NCBI RefSeq assembly: GCF_022605725.1 | Contig: NC_065557.1 | Location: 22,385,256-22,449,255 of the forward strand | DNA: 64,000 nucleotides | Direction of reading: 5' to 3' | From: Anthonomus grandis grandis | Taxonomy: Eukaryota > Arthropoda > Insecta > Coleoptera > Curculionidae | Part shown: piece after piece, positions 11,707 through 22,760 of the stretch | Layout: every line of letters begins with the position of its first letter | Numbering within the stretch: position 1 is the first letter of the stretch | Notes under the pieces: generated by a model | Seen by the model: only the letters and a program-made list of their open reading frames with translations | The model's database searches: none | What the model was told of the DNA's origin: nothing | Made by a program: the position numbers and the translations under genes

Positions 11707-12684
11707 ATTTAATAACATATAGCATAATACATTTTTTTAAATAAATAATTTTAAGATACTCTATTAAGAAGTCAATATTCAAAGCTAAATGAATGTAGAT
11801 TACATACATATGTTAAAGAAAAGAGCAGCAACATCGCAACTACGCACGATCGAATAGTTGATACTATTGACATTAAAAATCTTTACCAGTGACGGTAGTA
11901 GATTATGCTTTAAATATATCAAAATATAAACAATATTATCATTTAAGAACTCTTAATACGTTTTTTTAGCTAGGTACTTCATTAAAGTAAAGGTACATAT
12001 CTAAGCATTTTTATGGAAATTAAATATTTTATAATGATTATGGATTCCGTAAGAATTCATGTTTTAAGATGAAATATTTTAACATTTGAATACATCATTT
12101 TTCTGCCAGGACAACACAAAAACATAAAATCAGTCCTGTTAACAAAACCATGGACAAATCCCCTTTTTTTCATGGTGCGGTACAAACACTATAAGTTTTT
12201 ATCGTTACAGTTCAAAAAAAAAAACACTTCAATGAGACCTTTCTCCTTTTTCAACTGAAAACAAAAAAAAAACACAGAATATCAAAAAAAAGCCGAGGGT
12301 ACACACAAATCCGTTAGATAAGATGACATTTTGTGCGTCACGGAGTATTTGCTTGCGGTGTTGTAATTCGAAATTTTTTGAAGCGAAATTTGAAGTTTGA
12401 AGAAGCGATTTTAGGAATATAAATTTTACTAATTTGTTTTTATTTAATGGTGTTCTATATGCTTTTCGAATCTGCTATATCTACTTTTACTATTTATTTT
12501 TAAAAGAAAATCCAACACAAATAGTTAAACTAAATAGTTAATAATGTGTGTAAACTTGACAAGTGAGAATGTTGAACGGGACCATGTTTGTAAACGAAAC
12601 ACCCTCTTACCCCTGAGCACATGTTAAACTTAAACAAAGTTGTGGTTTATTGATTCTAGTCTCTAAATGGTCTAAGGTTAAATC

Positions 12685-13399
12685 TGTGGACAGCAAAAGA
12701 CATAGATTTCCTGATTTAATTAATAGTCCAATACATGGGTTCAAATTTTCAAGTCTCGAAAGTATAAAAATCTCAGTAATTAACAATTCTATGTGTATGA
12801 TATTATTTTTAATTTAAAAAGGGACCTTAGAACAAAAGACATGTCTTCAGTTAACCTTTCAAGTTACTTAGAAAGTAATCTTCGTTAACATAACACGATT
12901 ATTTATATTTTCAAATACAAATTATTAATAAAATATTAATGCTTTACGTTAAAAAATTCTTCTGTTGATTCGTTGCATGCAATAAGTACATTCATAAGTA
13001 TATTATGTTACGAAAATGCCTAAGTTTTACGAAATCTAAATCAAATCGAATTCTTTCAAAATGTACTATTATTATTTTTCACTCATGCAGCAATTAACTT
13101 TGGCGCCCTCTACATTTGATAAAATTCGATGTTCTTATACTTTTCATTCTCTTTTTTTCCTCTTTAACTTATTTATTCACCTTAAACACTTTAAAGTATC
13201 AAAATGTAAATATTAAATAAATTTTCTGTATATTCAGAAAATGGATGTTATTCCAAAGAATCATGCTGCACATTATTTCATTCATACAATTTCAAGAAAA
13301 CCAGTTGTCCAAAAATATTCAATTAATTTTTCTGTCAGACTTAAGTTAAGAAGTAAGCCAGAAAATTAATTCGAAAAACTTTTTGAGTTTCCCAAAAAA
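12685..13399. other. AT-rich sequence, nothing recognised
   Basis: No gene or repeat structure was seen between the P-element target duplication and the start of the DD41D element. Confidence 0.4.
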
Positions 13400-13540
13400 A
13401 GGAGGGGAGTAAATTCTCAACTTTTTGAATTTAAGCTTTTTTTATGAACCATTATCGACGAAATGGACCGCTTCTGAAAAAATGCCCGAACCCGTCGATT
13501 TTAATATTGGGTTTAGGGTTTTTCTACGTGAAAATTAAAT

Positions 13541-14395
13541 CGAAATCTTGTGCCTGATTGGTTTCGGAGATATGTCGCATACTCAAAAGGAGGTAGGTCA
13601 GTTGTTTAATGCAGCTCATCCTGATCGGTCGTCTATTAGCCAAAGCATGGTAAGCAGAGTTGAAACAAAGTTTCGGGAATTCGGGCATGTACTGGATATT
13701 CAAAAAGCTGGTGGGGGTTCAATAACTGAAGAATATGAGCTTAACGTTCTGTACAACAATAATTTTGTAAAATGGATAATATTTTCTGACGAAGAAACGT
13801 TTACTCTAAACAGCCATGTGAACTGACATAAATGTCGACTGGGCGGCCGTAAACCCTCATTGGTTCACAGAATGTCATACACAACACCCTCAAAAAGTCA
13901 ATGTGTGGTGCGCTATAGTGGAAGGAAGTGTTTTAGGACCTTACTTTTTTGGTGACACTCTCACTGGTGAGAGGTATTTGAATTTTCTTCAAAATGATTT
14001 TATCCCCGCTCTAATAACTTTGTATCCGGATTTGGAAGAACCCGACATGCACCAACGTGATCTTTTTTTCCATCAAGATGGAGCCCCGCCACACTATTCT
14101 TTACTCGTTCGTAATTATCTATATGAAGTTTTTCAAAGTTGGATAGATAGACGAGGGTTCATTGAATGGCCACCCAGATCACCAGATTTAACTCCTCGAT
14201 TACTGTTTATGGGGATACTTAAAAAGTAAAGTATATGTCACTAAACCAGCGAGTTTAGAAGATTTAAAAGAATAAATACACCAGGAAATTTGAAATATTA
14301 CTCCAGATCTGGTGGACAACTTTCAAAAAGAATTTTTAAATCGCCTTGGTTATTATCAGGTTGTTAACGGTGCTCGATTGAAACATTTAATATAG
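13541..14395 (+). pseudogene. DD41D (rosa-like) mariner transposase, internally deleted
   Basis: The N-terminal HTH reads IEILCLIGFGDMSHTQKEVG, then ISQSMVSRVETKF. About 100 residues are then missing. The catalytic domain resumes with WIIFSDEETFTLNSH (first Asp), MWCAIVEGSVLGPYFFGDTL and TGERYLNFLQNDFIPAL, FFHQDGAPPHYS (second Asp) and IEWPPRSPDLTP. A frameshift follows, after which the alternative frame gives LDYCLWGYLKSKVY (third Asp) and a C-terminus ending at TAG 14393-14395. Counting residues between the second and third Asp in the related copy at 44218-45306 gives 41, hence DD41D. Stops, a frameshift and the deletion make it inactive. Confidence 0.8.
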
Positions 14396-14486
14396 ACAGG
14401 CATTTCTTTAATTTTACATTTCATCATAATGTTTCGTTCAAAATTGCTTATCTAACAACGTCTAACTCTTTCGTATTCTGCATTAA

Positions 14487-16317
14487 CCTTCCGCAGCTCG
14501 CGCTAAGTATTTTGGAAAGGACGCTCGCATGCGGACTCAGAGTCCGCAGCCTTCAAATGTGCATATTTCTAAAAATAATTGGAAATAAAAGTTAATTTTT
14601 ATTTATTTTAAGATTTTATTCATCGAATACATTGATTTTGGCATTTTAACAAAACTTATTGCTACAAAAAAATTAAAATAAACATTTAACAAGACATAAA
14701 AACTTTCTAGAAATTAAAAATAAAAATATGTTTCATTTTGAGCGGCATTCATGACAAATAACAAGTGAATGCTCTAAACAAACACATTTGTGGCATTTAA
14801 CACAAAAAAAACGAGAAGGTCAATTTTTTTTCTATCGCAGTATGAGCAACGTCCACGTTGTCCTGCTGGTAGGGGCTCAGGTGTAGGCGTTTCCAGTCCG
14901 AAAAGTTCTTTTATTCTCAACTGCGTAGCCTTAGGAATAGTTTGCGTCATTCGACGGCGAATATAGCCCTCCACTAATTGAAATGACAAAGATCGCAAAA
15001 AATTTCTTCGTCGTATACTTTCATTATTATTCATTGAATGAACAACAAAAGAGTTTATTCCCGATACATTGAGTAACGAATAGAACACACCCATGGGCCA
15101 TCTTCTTGTATTACGTGCATAGTTATAAGACGCACATAGCTTGTCCACACAGTCAAGAGCTCCTTTAGATGAGTTGTAGTCCAATATCATATCTGGTTTT
15201 CCAGTAGAAGCATCTATAGAAGTACAGTTATGACGAAAGGCGAACAAAAATGCACAGTTATGACGAATGGACGATAAAAGTGGACGACCCAAAGGATTCG
15301 AAAATTCAGGTGGCAATTCCCTTTTGTTTTTTCTAACTGTACCTAATAAAGTTAGCTTGAAATCGGACTGAACGGAATTGAGTACCTCCATACTGGTAAA
15401 CCAGTTGTCAACTGTAATATTACGACAGGTTCCTTTTATTGATTGGCACAATCTCTGCACCACTGCAGGGGGAGAATTACTCGCTTGGAATGGACCCTCA
15501 GGCCGCTTTCCTACGTAAACCTCCATGTTGCAGGTGTAGAAAGTCTTGGCGTCTACCATAGCAAATATTTTTAGCCCATATTTAATTGGGTTTGCTAGGT
15601 ATATACTGCCTAAAGTTGCAACGCCCCCGAAATACTTCTGGCTTCGCGTCTATTGTTAGCCATTGAAAAGGTGTATAGGCTGAATCAAAGTTACCAACAA
15701 CTGTATCAAACACTGTCCGGATGGCGGCTAGCTTGTCAGTCTGTTTTCGTTTCTGTTCTGTTTTCGTCTCTAGTTGCCAAATCATCAAAATGTAAATGAT
15801 CTAGCAGAAATTGAAATCGACATTGGGACATCGTTAGTCGAAAAAGCTCGACGCCAGTACCATTCTGTGTCCATATTTCCTCAATATTAAGTCGATTAGA
15901 TTTCAATACGCCAGATAAATAAAGCAATCCAATCAGTGCTTGTATTTCTAATATGTCCGTGTCTTTTACATCTCTTTCACGTTGGTAATTGCCTCTACTC
16001 ATGGCAATATGTCTGTTTGTATTTTCGACTATCGAATTCAGTACTTCGTCTGTAAAAAAAAGCTTCCAAATGTCAATTTCTCTTTTTAGGTCTTTCGTAG
16101 GTCTTTTTAGCCCTGAAAGATGCTTTATCAAGTTCTCCGCCCTGGTTTTCACATTTCTTTTCGTCATATGTTTAGCCCACTCAGTTTCATCTTTGCCAAT
16201 AAACACAGGGTATTTTCCCCTAGCGACTTCATCAGTGGCTTCCGTCTCCGAAGTTTCTTGTTCGGTATCACTATCCAAATCTTGCCTTTCTAAATTTAAG
16301 AAAATGTTGGTTTCCAT
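14487..16317 (-). mobile_element. piggyBac-family element remnant between two TTAA sites
   Basis: The 3' end of the element lies at 14487: a TTAA at 14483-14486 is followed by CCTTCCGCAGCTCGCGC, and a subterminal palindrome TGCGGACTCAGAGTCCGCA occupies 14530-14548. Both features are typical of piggyBac ends. At the other side the transposase ATG (16317) touches a TTAA at 16318-16321 with no untranslated region and no recognisable TIR. Beyond it is DD41D TIR sequence. The left end is canonical; the right end appears lost or rearranged. Confidence 0.7.
14774..16317 (-). pseudogene. piggyBac transposase (DDE_Tnp_1_7) with two frameshifts
   Basis: About 510 codons are readable in three frames: 16317-15736, 15788-15582 and 15559-14774. 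An acidic N-terminus (about residues 10-30) precedes the DDE_Tnp_1_7 region, which includes IQALIGLLYLSGVLKSNRLN. The first catalytic Asp is in the motif WLTIDAKPEVFRGRCNFRQY; Glu is usual two residues after the Asp and is Ala here. The second is in NITVDNWFTSMEVL. The third lies in LDYNSSKGALDCVDKLCASY. The end of the protein keeps a Cys motif (GRCSYCDRKK) from the usual zinc-binding tail. Only two single-base frameshifts break it, near 15740 and 15590, so it is among the younger remains in the window. The current start may not be the ancestral one (see the junction with TTAA). Confidence 0.9.
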
Positions 16318-16461
16318 TTAAAAAACATATTAATGATGTCATATCCTTTTTTTTGAATCACCCCATAATTTCCACGTAGGAAAACCCTAAACCTAATATT
16401 AAAATCAAGCATTTTTTCAACAATCCATTTAATTTTTGTCTGCTACTTTATGGATGCAGTG

Positions 16462-17041
16462 TATACTTACTGTACGGTTCTAAAACACTCTGTAAAAATT
16501 CTACTTTGCAAATTTTGTTCTTCGTATAACAACGCTTTATCGTATTATACCTTAAATTAATTATAAATATTAAATTATGTTTATTTATTGTAGAATTTGG
16601 ACGAATTTTTATATTTTATTTAATGTTTGAACAAGATTAACTCTCAATTTTAATTGTATAAATTGTCAATTATTTGCTGTAAACGCTTTTTATAATAAAA
16701 TAATACATTTTGTGAATATTTTTGGTTTAATTTTTGAAACCCGGACCTAGTAGAAAATGTATGGGTTTTTCAGAAATTATGGTATGCAAATAAAAAAAGT
16801 GTAGACAAGAAATTCGAATTTGGCACCATAATAAAATGTTACATTTCTCATGATCTCTCTCTCATTAGAGGTTTCTTATCTAAGAAGTCTTAATTTATGT
16901 TAGTAAGCATTTAACTTTATTGGGAGTAACTCTTCTTATTATTTGCAATAAAATTTTGCAAAATATTACGTGAAATTTCAGACATTTCTAAAATATTTTT
17001 TTGATGCAAGCTTATTATGCATTGTTATTATGCTATGCGTA
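16462..17041. other. AT-rich sequence, nothing recognised
   Basis: No gene seen between the DD41D right end and the next transposase relic. Confidence 0.4.
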
Positions 17042-17975
17042 CTAAATATTAAAGCGTTGTTCTAATAAAAATAAAGTATAAACTCTAATAAATGCAAAAA
17101 AATTTAAACACTCCAAAACTAACATTAAAACTCTTATTTCAAAGAGATTTCCTTCTTTGGCTAAACAAAAAGTTAACATATCAAAAGAGCCATTTTGTAC
17201 GTGCAAAAGGGTTTCTTGTGAAATTGAGTTGACGCATTTAACAATTTTCTCTCTCAACTCTAAATTTTATTGCTAAATTCGTGTTTGTAAATGGTTACTT
17301 AAGATAACCCCAGAACTAAACGTCTAATGCGGTTTTGCAAAAAGCCTTTTACCCTAACTGCTAAAAGAATTTTTACTATAACCGCATTATGAACACGACA
17401 GCCGTCTTGTTGAAAATAAACCGATTCCAGGTCTAAATCAGGGAGTATTTAAAAGGCAGAAAGAACTTTTTGAAAGGCTTTGCAACTCAAGGTATTTTTC
17501 ATCGTTTGAAGTATCATCAATAAAAAATTAACGTATAATATAGTCACCTAAAACACTACATTCAAGTTTTAAGGATACTGAATAGGAAATTGTTCTTCTG
17601 TGCTCATTTTCCGGAGATCAATATTAAACAACGGAAGGATTATGTTTTACATATATTGGGAAAGAAGAATCATCAGAAAATAGAATATATCGTAAAAATA
17701 TATCATTTTCATTTACTATTTTCATCATGGTGTCACAAAATTCTATTCTTCGTCACTAGTCTTTGGAAAATATCTCCTTAGGTTTGGAATTTTTGAAATA
17801 TTTGTGCTCTTTTTTGTCCAAATACTAGGAACAATTTGATGGTCCACACCTAGCTCCTCTCCAACATTTCTACTTGCTAGTGTTGAATCCACTTCTAGGA
17901 TGCTACAAACTATTTCTTCCAGTCGTTCTTGCTTCTAAATCGCTTGAATAGAAGATTCTTGTAGTATTTATCTAC
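17042..17975 (-). pseudogene. Mariner-like transposase, relative of the 3.0-4.7 kb element
   Basis: On the minus strand the same order of motifs appears as in the element at 3009-4709. These are EIVCSILEVDSTLASRNVGE and ELGVDHQIVPSIW (HTH region, about 17840-17945), SDDSSFP (first Asp, about 17675), DLDLESVYFQQDGCRVHNAV (second Asp, about 17400) and TIYKHEFSN. The C-terminal open frame at 17257-17042 has LREKIVKCVNSISQETLLHV and FCLAKEGNLFE. The WPPRSPDL region around the third catalytic residue is mostly deleted (about 17300). Many stops and frameshifts. I did not find its terminal repeats, so the element limits are unknown. Confidence 0.75.
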
Positions 17976-18795
17976 TTTGCATTATGTTCTGAATATGATT
18001 TCGCATAGCTTTTATTTGTTTCTAAAAATGTACTCATGCTTCGAGTTGAGCATAAAGTTATCATAAGCGCTTTTATTTTGTAATTACAGATTTTTTTTGT
18101 TTCTATGGATGGTACGCATACGTGGCAGTTAAATAGTATTATTTTACCATTTTCTTTCTATATATTTGTTCGTCTTATTTTTTTTGAGTAGTGTAAGCCA
18201 TTTAAATCATATTTATTAACAAGCCAAGCAGCCAATTGTTTAAACAGCAAAAAACTTTCAACGTATTCGCAAAATTAGGTTGGTATTGTTTACCCAAAAT
18301 TGTTTCAATTTGTTGCATGTTTCCCTCTCAATGGCTCCGTATCTCCCAAATCAAGTTACGCAAATATGTTCCGATAAAATGGAAATACACGTTCGAAGTT
18401 TAAATTTACTTTTCAATTTTTTTTTATCTCGACACATCAATATTGTCGATATCAGTTTATTGTTGATTTAATGATTAACTGCTTTGGTGGCTTGTTATTG
18501 ATTTAGAAATAAACATCGCATAATAATAGTATAGGTAAAGTTTGTACACTTACTTTTGAAATGACTGTGGTGAGCAGATTAAAAGTTTTTCGCTACAACT
18601 AAATCAAAATTGTGGAGCAAGGTACTGTGAAAGATATTAAACTCGGAGACAAAAAAAAAGCCAATAATTACATTAATATAAAGATTTAAAGTGCTTAATA
18701 ATTTTTATATAATAATTCAAGTGCACTTTATTTAATACACATTACCATAGCTGTAATCTTTAAAACAAGTGTTATAAACATGATGCCTAAGAGTG
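17976..18795. other. AT-rich sequence, nothing firm
   Basis: An open frame at 18280-18471 (63 codons) resembles nothing I know and is probably chance. No repeats seen up to the Harbinger element. Confidence 0.4.
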
Positions 18796-19052
18796 TTAAG
18801 CTAAGAACACATTATTAACACGTGTCGTGTTAACACGCATTAACACGTGTTATAGAAATATCTATTACGTTATTTTAAACAGACCAGTACATATTATTGT
18901 GATGTATCGCCAGAGCCCGACAACACGCTTAAACACGCCATAACGCGTGTTTTCGATATCTAAAATGGTCAGATTTTCATCAGAGTGTTATATAGTTATC
19001 ACTACTCACCAGGCCCCGGCCGCCGCGACTTTATTTAATTGTGGATTTAAAT

Positions 19053-21224
19053 ATGGATGAAGAATTTATTGAAGAAGTACGGAAGTACGAATTTTTGTAC
19101 AACGTTCAAAATAAGGATTACCGAGATTAAAGAAAACAACAAGAGGCTTGGGAGGACATTGGTGGGAAAACAAAAACTGTAAGTATTCATTCATATATAT
19201 TTTTTACTTTATTAATATATTATGCTCCAATTTCTAATAAATTTGTATAACTTTTTTATTTAAATAGGTGTATTAACGAAGAGAGGGGAAAGTGGAGTTT
19301 TTTTTTAAAGTGGGCTCTTTTAAGGCCCGCATTTTTAATATAAGTCATTTACTTTTAAGTTTAAAAAACCTATAGAATTAAAATAATTTATAATATTATT
19401 GGGTAGTTAACTAGCCAAATCAAGAACTTTTTTTTATTTATTATTAACGTCTGCCCCTACGAATAATGTCTCTCTGCCATGGACACATTGTATTCCCTGT
19501 ATTAGAAATAAAAAAGTTCTGGTATAGTTCTCGAACGCCAAAAGCGTCCAATGTATATTTTCTTCGGATAAAATCAATGGGCCTTAATGAGTGGATGGAA
19601 TTTATATCAACAGGTTGCACAGATTCAGTAGATGAAATTCGCAAGTAATTATGAAGGCAGCATGCTGCCATTATAATTTTATTAGCAACTTCTGGGCTAG
19701 TTTCGATTGGTTTTTTAAAAATTCTCCATCGCGCTGTTAGGATGCTAAAAGCATTTTCCATAATACGGCGTGCTCTCGAAAGCCGGTAATTAAAGATTTT
19801 TTCTGCTTCACCAGCTAAGTTGTTTCTACTGAAAGGTCGCATCAAATAGCGTTTCAGAGGAAATGCTTTATCCCCAACCATAACATACGGGCCAAGAGGT
19901 CCTGTGGGCGTTAGTGGTTTATCTGTGGAAACATCAATTTTATTGCTTGCGAACCATTGGCCTAATAGCGATCTTTCAAAAGTGCCGCCAGCACTGTTTC
20001 TACCATAATTACCGACATCTATTCATGTAAACTTGTAGTTCGCATCGACTAAAGCAAGAAGAACAATGGAGTGAGTGCCTTTGTAATTAAAATAAGCACT
20101 CCCTGCATTATTTGGACATTGTATTTGAACATGTTTACCGTCTAAGGCACCGATACAATGTGGGCACTGCCACTTTTCTTGAAACTGTCTGGCTATTTGT
20201 TTCCAATGCTTTTGGTCAGGTTGGGGCATGTAGATAGGTTGCAGTATTCTCCATATGGCCTCACAACATTCCTTGACAATTTCTCCCACTGTACTGAATC
20301 AATTGCGAAACTCAAACCCCAATGATTCGTAAGAGTTTCCTGTTGCCAAATAGCTAAAAAAAACAATTATAACAGCATAAAATAGTAAATATACATATAG
20401 TTTATAATATAGATGTTTTTTTCAGGGCAAGAATGTAGAGACGGTTGGACAAAGCTGAGAAATGCTTACACCAACGCCTTGAAAAAAAAAAGGATGACTA
20501 GTGGCCAAACAGCAAAAAAATTCTGAAGTGGAAATATGAAGATCGGATGTCATTTTTGGCACCCCATCTGGAACCCAGAGCATCACAAAGCAACTTTCAG
20601 TCTCAGAATGAATACACGGTGGAAAGTCAAAGTAAGGAAAATGACAGACAGAGGACTGATATTGTTAAAACGCAAGATAAAGAAGATGGCGATGAAGTTC
20701 AGGCTACGAATATATCTTTAAATTTACTTCCTGAAGTATCAACAAAACCAAACGATCTTCATCAACCAAATGTTCGTTCTTTTTCTAGGACATTATCAGG
20801 CAAATAGAAAATGGAGAAGTCAATGAGTGACTTAGTGGATATAATGAAATCTAATAACCGTATGAGGTCTCAAATCCCACCTCCAGATCAACCTGCAGTA
20901 AAAACTACTGATCCTAGTGATGATATCAATTTGTTTTTCCTAAGTTTAGCTAGAACTGTAAGAAAACTACCCTACAATGAACAAATTTGTCTCAAAATGG
21001 GCGTGAGTAACTTGCTGTTTGAAGCTGAACTGAGAAACATACCACCAGTCATACAATGCCAAGTTATAACAGTAACAATGCCGCATCCTTCACCAGCACT
21101 GTCCTCTGCAACTTTCTACTCGAATGACTCTGACATTTTTGTACAGTCGCCATCTGCACAACATTATTTTCCCCACAGTGATGAGCAAACTCAATCCACA
21201 ACTCATTTTTCAGAAAATACTTAA
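19053..21224 (+). pseudogene. Harbinger MADF/BESS DNA-binding protein gene, two exons
   Basis: Exon 1 (19053-19178) starts MDEEFIEEVRKYEFLYN, the beginning of a MADF (Myb/SANT-like) domain, continues QEAWEDIGGKT, and ends at a GTAAGT donor (19179). Exon 2 begins after TTTTTTTCAG at 20426 with QECRDGWTKLRNAYTNALKK (second half of MADF), then WKYEDRMSFLAPHLEP. A polar linker precedes a BESS domain at about 20920-21040 (DDINLFFLSLARTVRKLPYN, continuing CLKMGVSNLLFEAELR). The stop is at 21222-21224. Damage: one stop in exon 1 (near 19126), a one-base phase mismatch at the junction, a frameshift near 20525, and a TAG at 20805. In animal Harbingers this protein is thought to bind DNA and help the transposase enter the nucleus and reach the ends. 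Confidence 0.85.
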
Positions 21225-21697
21225 GGAAGTACCATTTCTAACTCACTAGATACTTTTATACATCTATAAAAAGTTAATCTACTATTGCAATAATATAATG
21301 TCTAGTTTTATAATAATATTATACATAGGATTTTATTCTTGATTTATTCGTTGTGTTAAAAAATACAGTATTTTATTTTGTTTTGACCTAATTTAAAGTT
21401 AATCAAAGTCTTTCCTCTGGAGATATTGCTTCTCTAAAATTTGTGTTTTGCTTTCTCAATTTGGTTTCTAGTAAATTGTAAAGCACTTCAAATTCCTTCT
21501 TGGTCATCCTAATACATTTTACACCTGTCATTGTCATCGCTGATTTCAGGCCACAGAATATGATATTCACCAAATTGATGCCTACGTTCATTTATTGGAT
21601 GAATCCAGTACCCTCTGGGTTCATATTGTAGCACAAGCAATGCCGCAGTAACGGCTACCATTTCTTCCTCTTCATCCAACCAATCCATCGCTTCCAT
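19444..21697 (-). pseudogene. Harbinger transposase (DDE_Tnp_4), two exons, nearly intact
   Basis: Exon 1 (about 21697-21385) begins MEAMDWLDEEEEMVAVTAAL, then GYWIHPINERRHQFGEYHIL and FEVLYNLLETKLRK, ending with TNFREAISPEERL and LTL. It contains a frameshift near 21520 and a TGA. Exon 2 follows the acceptor TTTTTTTTAG and runs 20353-19444. It reads YLATGNSYESLGFEFRN, then the catalytic domain: CIGALDGKHVQIQCPNNAGS (first Asp), LLALVDANYKF followed by IDVGNYGRNS (second Asp), KRYLMRPFSRNNL and, after NYRLSRARRIMENAFSIL, the third acidic residue (E in MENAF). The stop is at 19444-19446. Exon 2 has only two in-frame TGA codons (near 20302 and 20022). The intron (about 1 kb) contains exon 2 of the MADF gene on the other strand. 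Confidence 0.9.
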
Positions 21698-21906
21698 GTA
21701 GGTGCTCCATTACGATTACAAAAATTATAAAAGTTGACACTATACTACAGGGAATGACCTTCACCAGTTTAAAAACATCAAAATCCCAGCATAACACACG
21801 TTCTACAACACATAGATGTGTCCGGCAAATCTGATGTTTCGCATTCTGACGTGTCGTATTGACGCGTGTTAACACGACACGTGTTAATAATGTGTTCTTA
21901 GCTTTA

Positions 21907-22394
21907 ACATTATTAATCGATAACTCATAAGCTAAGTGACTAGATGACTGTAATATTTGTAAGATTTTCTTTAATTTTGTTTATCTAAAAAGGTGAATGA
22001 TACCTCTTGTGCCACATATGCTAGTTTAATATTGAGGTTAATGGTACATTTTCTTTGTCGTCAACTTATTAAAACATCAAATTTCTTTTTAATTTTTTAA
22101 ATTAGTAAACTAAAACGTCTCTGGTACGGTTACTAGATAGAATACGGTTAAAAGATGATGAAAAGTAAAAAGTATATAATATGCACATTTTTGGTAAAAA
22201 ACATTATTATTGCTGTTTATTAAAAATTATTATTATTTGCTACTGTTCAAAATGATGATTACATTCTGTTTGTAAACTTCTTAAAACATTCGGCCTAATT
22301 AATAGAATTTTGTTGTTGATTCTTAAATATCTCCTAAATATCTCTTAAATATTTCTGGGTCTTGTAGAATAGACTTTACCTTTAAGGTAACCTT
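21907..22394. other. AT-rich sequence, nothing recognised
   Basis: No gene or repeat seen between the Harbinger element and the next transposase fragment. Confidence 0.4.
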
Positions 22395-22760
22395 AAGGTT
22401 AAAAACCAAATGGAGTAAGGTCAGGTGACCTTCCTGGATATTCGGTTGTCCCTATCCGTCCAATCCATCTATTGCGGAAAAAATTATTAAAAAATTGACG
22501 CACATTGGCATCATAATCGGGAGGTGCACAAATTGAAATTTGATTTTTTTGAAAATTTGATTTTATTGTCAAAATGAATTTTTTTACTAGGAAATAGTCG
22601 TGTTAATCTGGTACCAAATTTACTATATTTTAGATAGATATCTGTCACCAGTTAAATTTTTATCAAAAAATATTGGGCCAATGATTCAATCTTCAATGAT
22701 TCCAGCCCAAACATTAGCTTTTGCTTAATGTTGTGTATGCTACTCGACCACTCACTTTAA
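22395..22760 (-). pseudogene. DD41D-like transposase, C-terminal fragment
   Basis: Minus-strand segments in order are KANVWAGIIED and IIGPIFFDKNLTGDRYL, then APPDYDANVRQFFNNFF, and RNRWIGRIGTTEYPGRSPDL ending LTPFGF. These match the catalytic half of the DD41D transposases at 13.5-14.4 and 44.2-45.3 kb, with many stops. The remainder of the N-terminal half is not here; a possible N-terminal piece lies at 25356-25500 on the same strand. Confidence 0.7.

Larger units (their letters stand above)
8828..12676 (-). mobile_element. P element copy B with 8-bp target duplication, interrupted
   Basis: An 8-bp direct repeat GTTAAATC flanks this interval exactly (8820-8827 and 12677-12684), the duplication length typical of the P superfamily. 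Reading the minus strand from 12676, the end CTTAGACCATTTAGAGACTA and the following GGGGTAAGAGGGTGTTTCGT block match the left end of the P element at 46487. A degenerate THAP first exon (AAAACTTATAGTGTTTGTAC, about 12200) follows, and then the sequence jumps to the right-end region. The interior is therefore deleted. At about 8940-11706 the right-end region is interrupted by a CR1-like retrotransposon in the opposite orientation, and P homology resumes on both sides of it. Confidence 0.8.
13400..16461 (+). mobile_element. DD41D mariner-family element (copy 2), invaded by piggyBac
   Basis: An inverted repeat marks the two sides: the block TTTTAATATTGGGTTTAGGG at about 13499-13518 recurs inverted near 16388-16407. 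Both sides align with the long TIR of the DD41D element at 43821-45756, sharing ACCCGTCGATTTT on the left and GATATGACATCATT on the right (read inward). A related transposase lies between. The outer right end is placed near 16461 (GCAGTG before TATAC). The left end is blurred and could be 10-30 bp off. Most of the inner part of the right TIR has been lost where the piggyBac sequence sits. Confidence 0.6.
18799..21903. mobile_element. PIF/Harbinger DNA transposon, complete ends
   Basis: A perfect 40-bp terminal inverted repeat (18799-18838 and 21864-21903, starting AGCTAAGAACACATTATTAA) is flanked by a TTA duplication (18796-18798 and 21904-21906), the 3-bp target duplication expected of PIF/Harbinger. 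Just inside the left end the words AACACG and CACGTG recur many times up to about 18950, likely binding sites for the element's own proteins. The element carries both genes typical of animal Harbingers, a DDE transposase (minus strand) and a MADF/BESS DNA-binding protein (plus strand). Each has one large intron, and each gene's second exon lies in the other's intron. Confidence 0.93.

Noticed and set aside
15989..16321. 110-codon plus-strand open frame
   Set aside because: It is the exact reverse of the piggyBac transposase N-terminus and has no features of its own.
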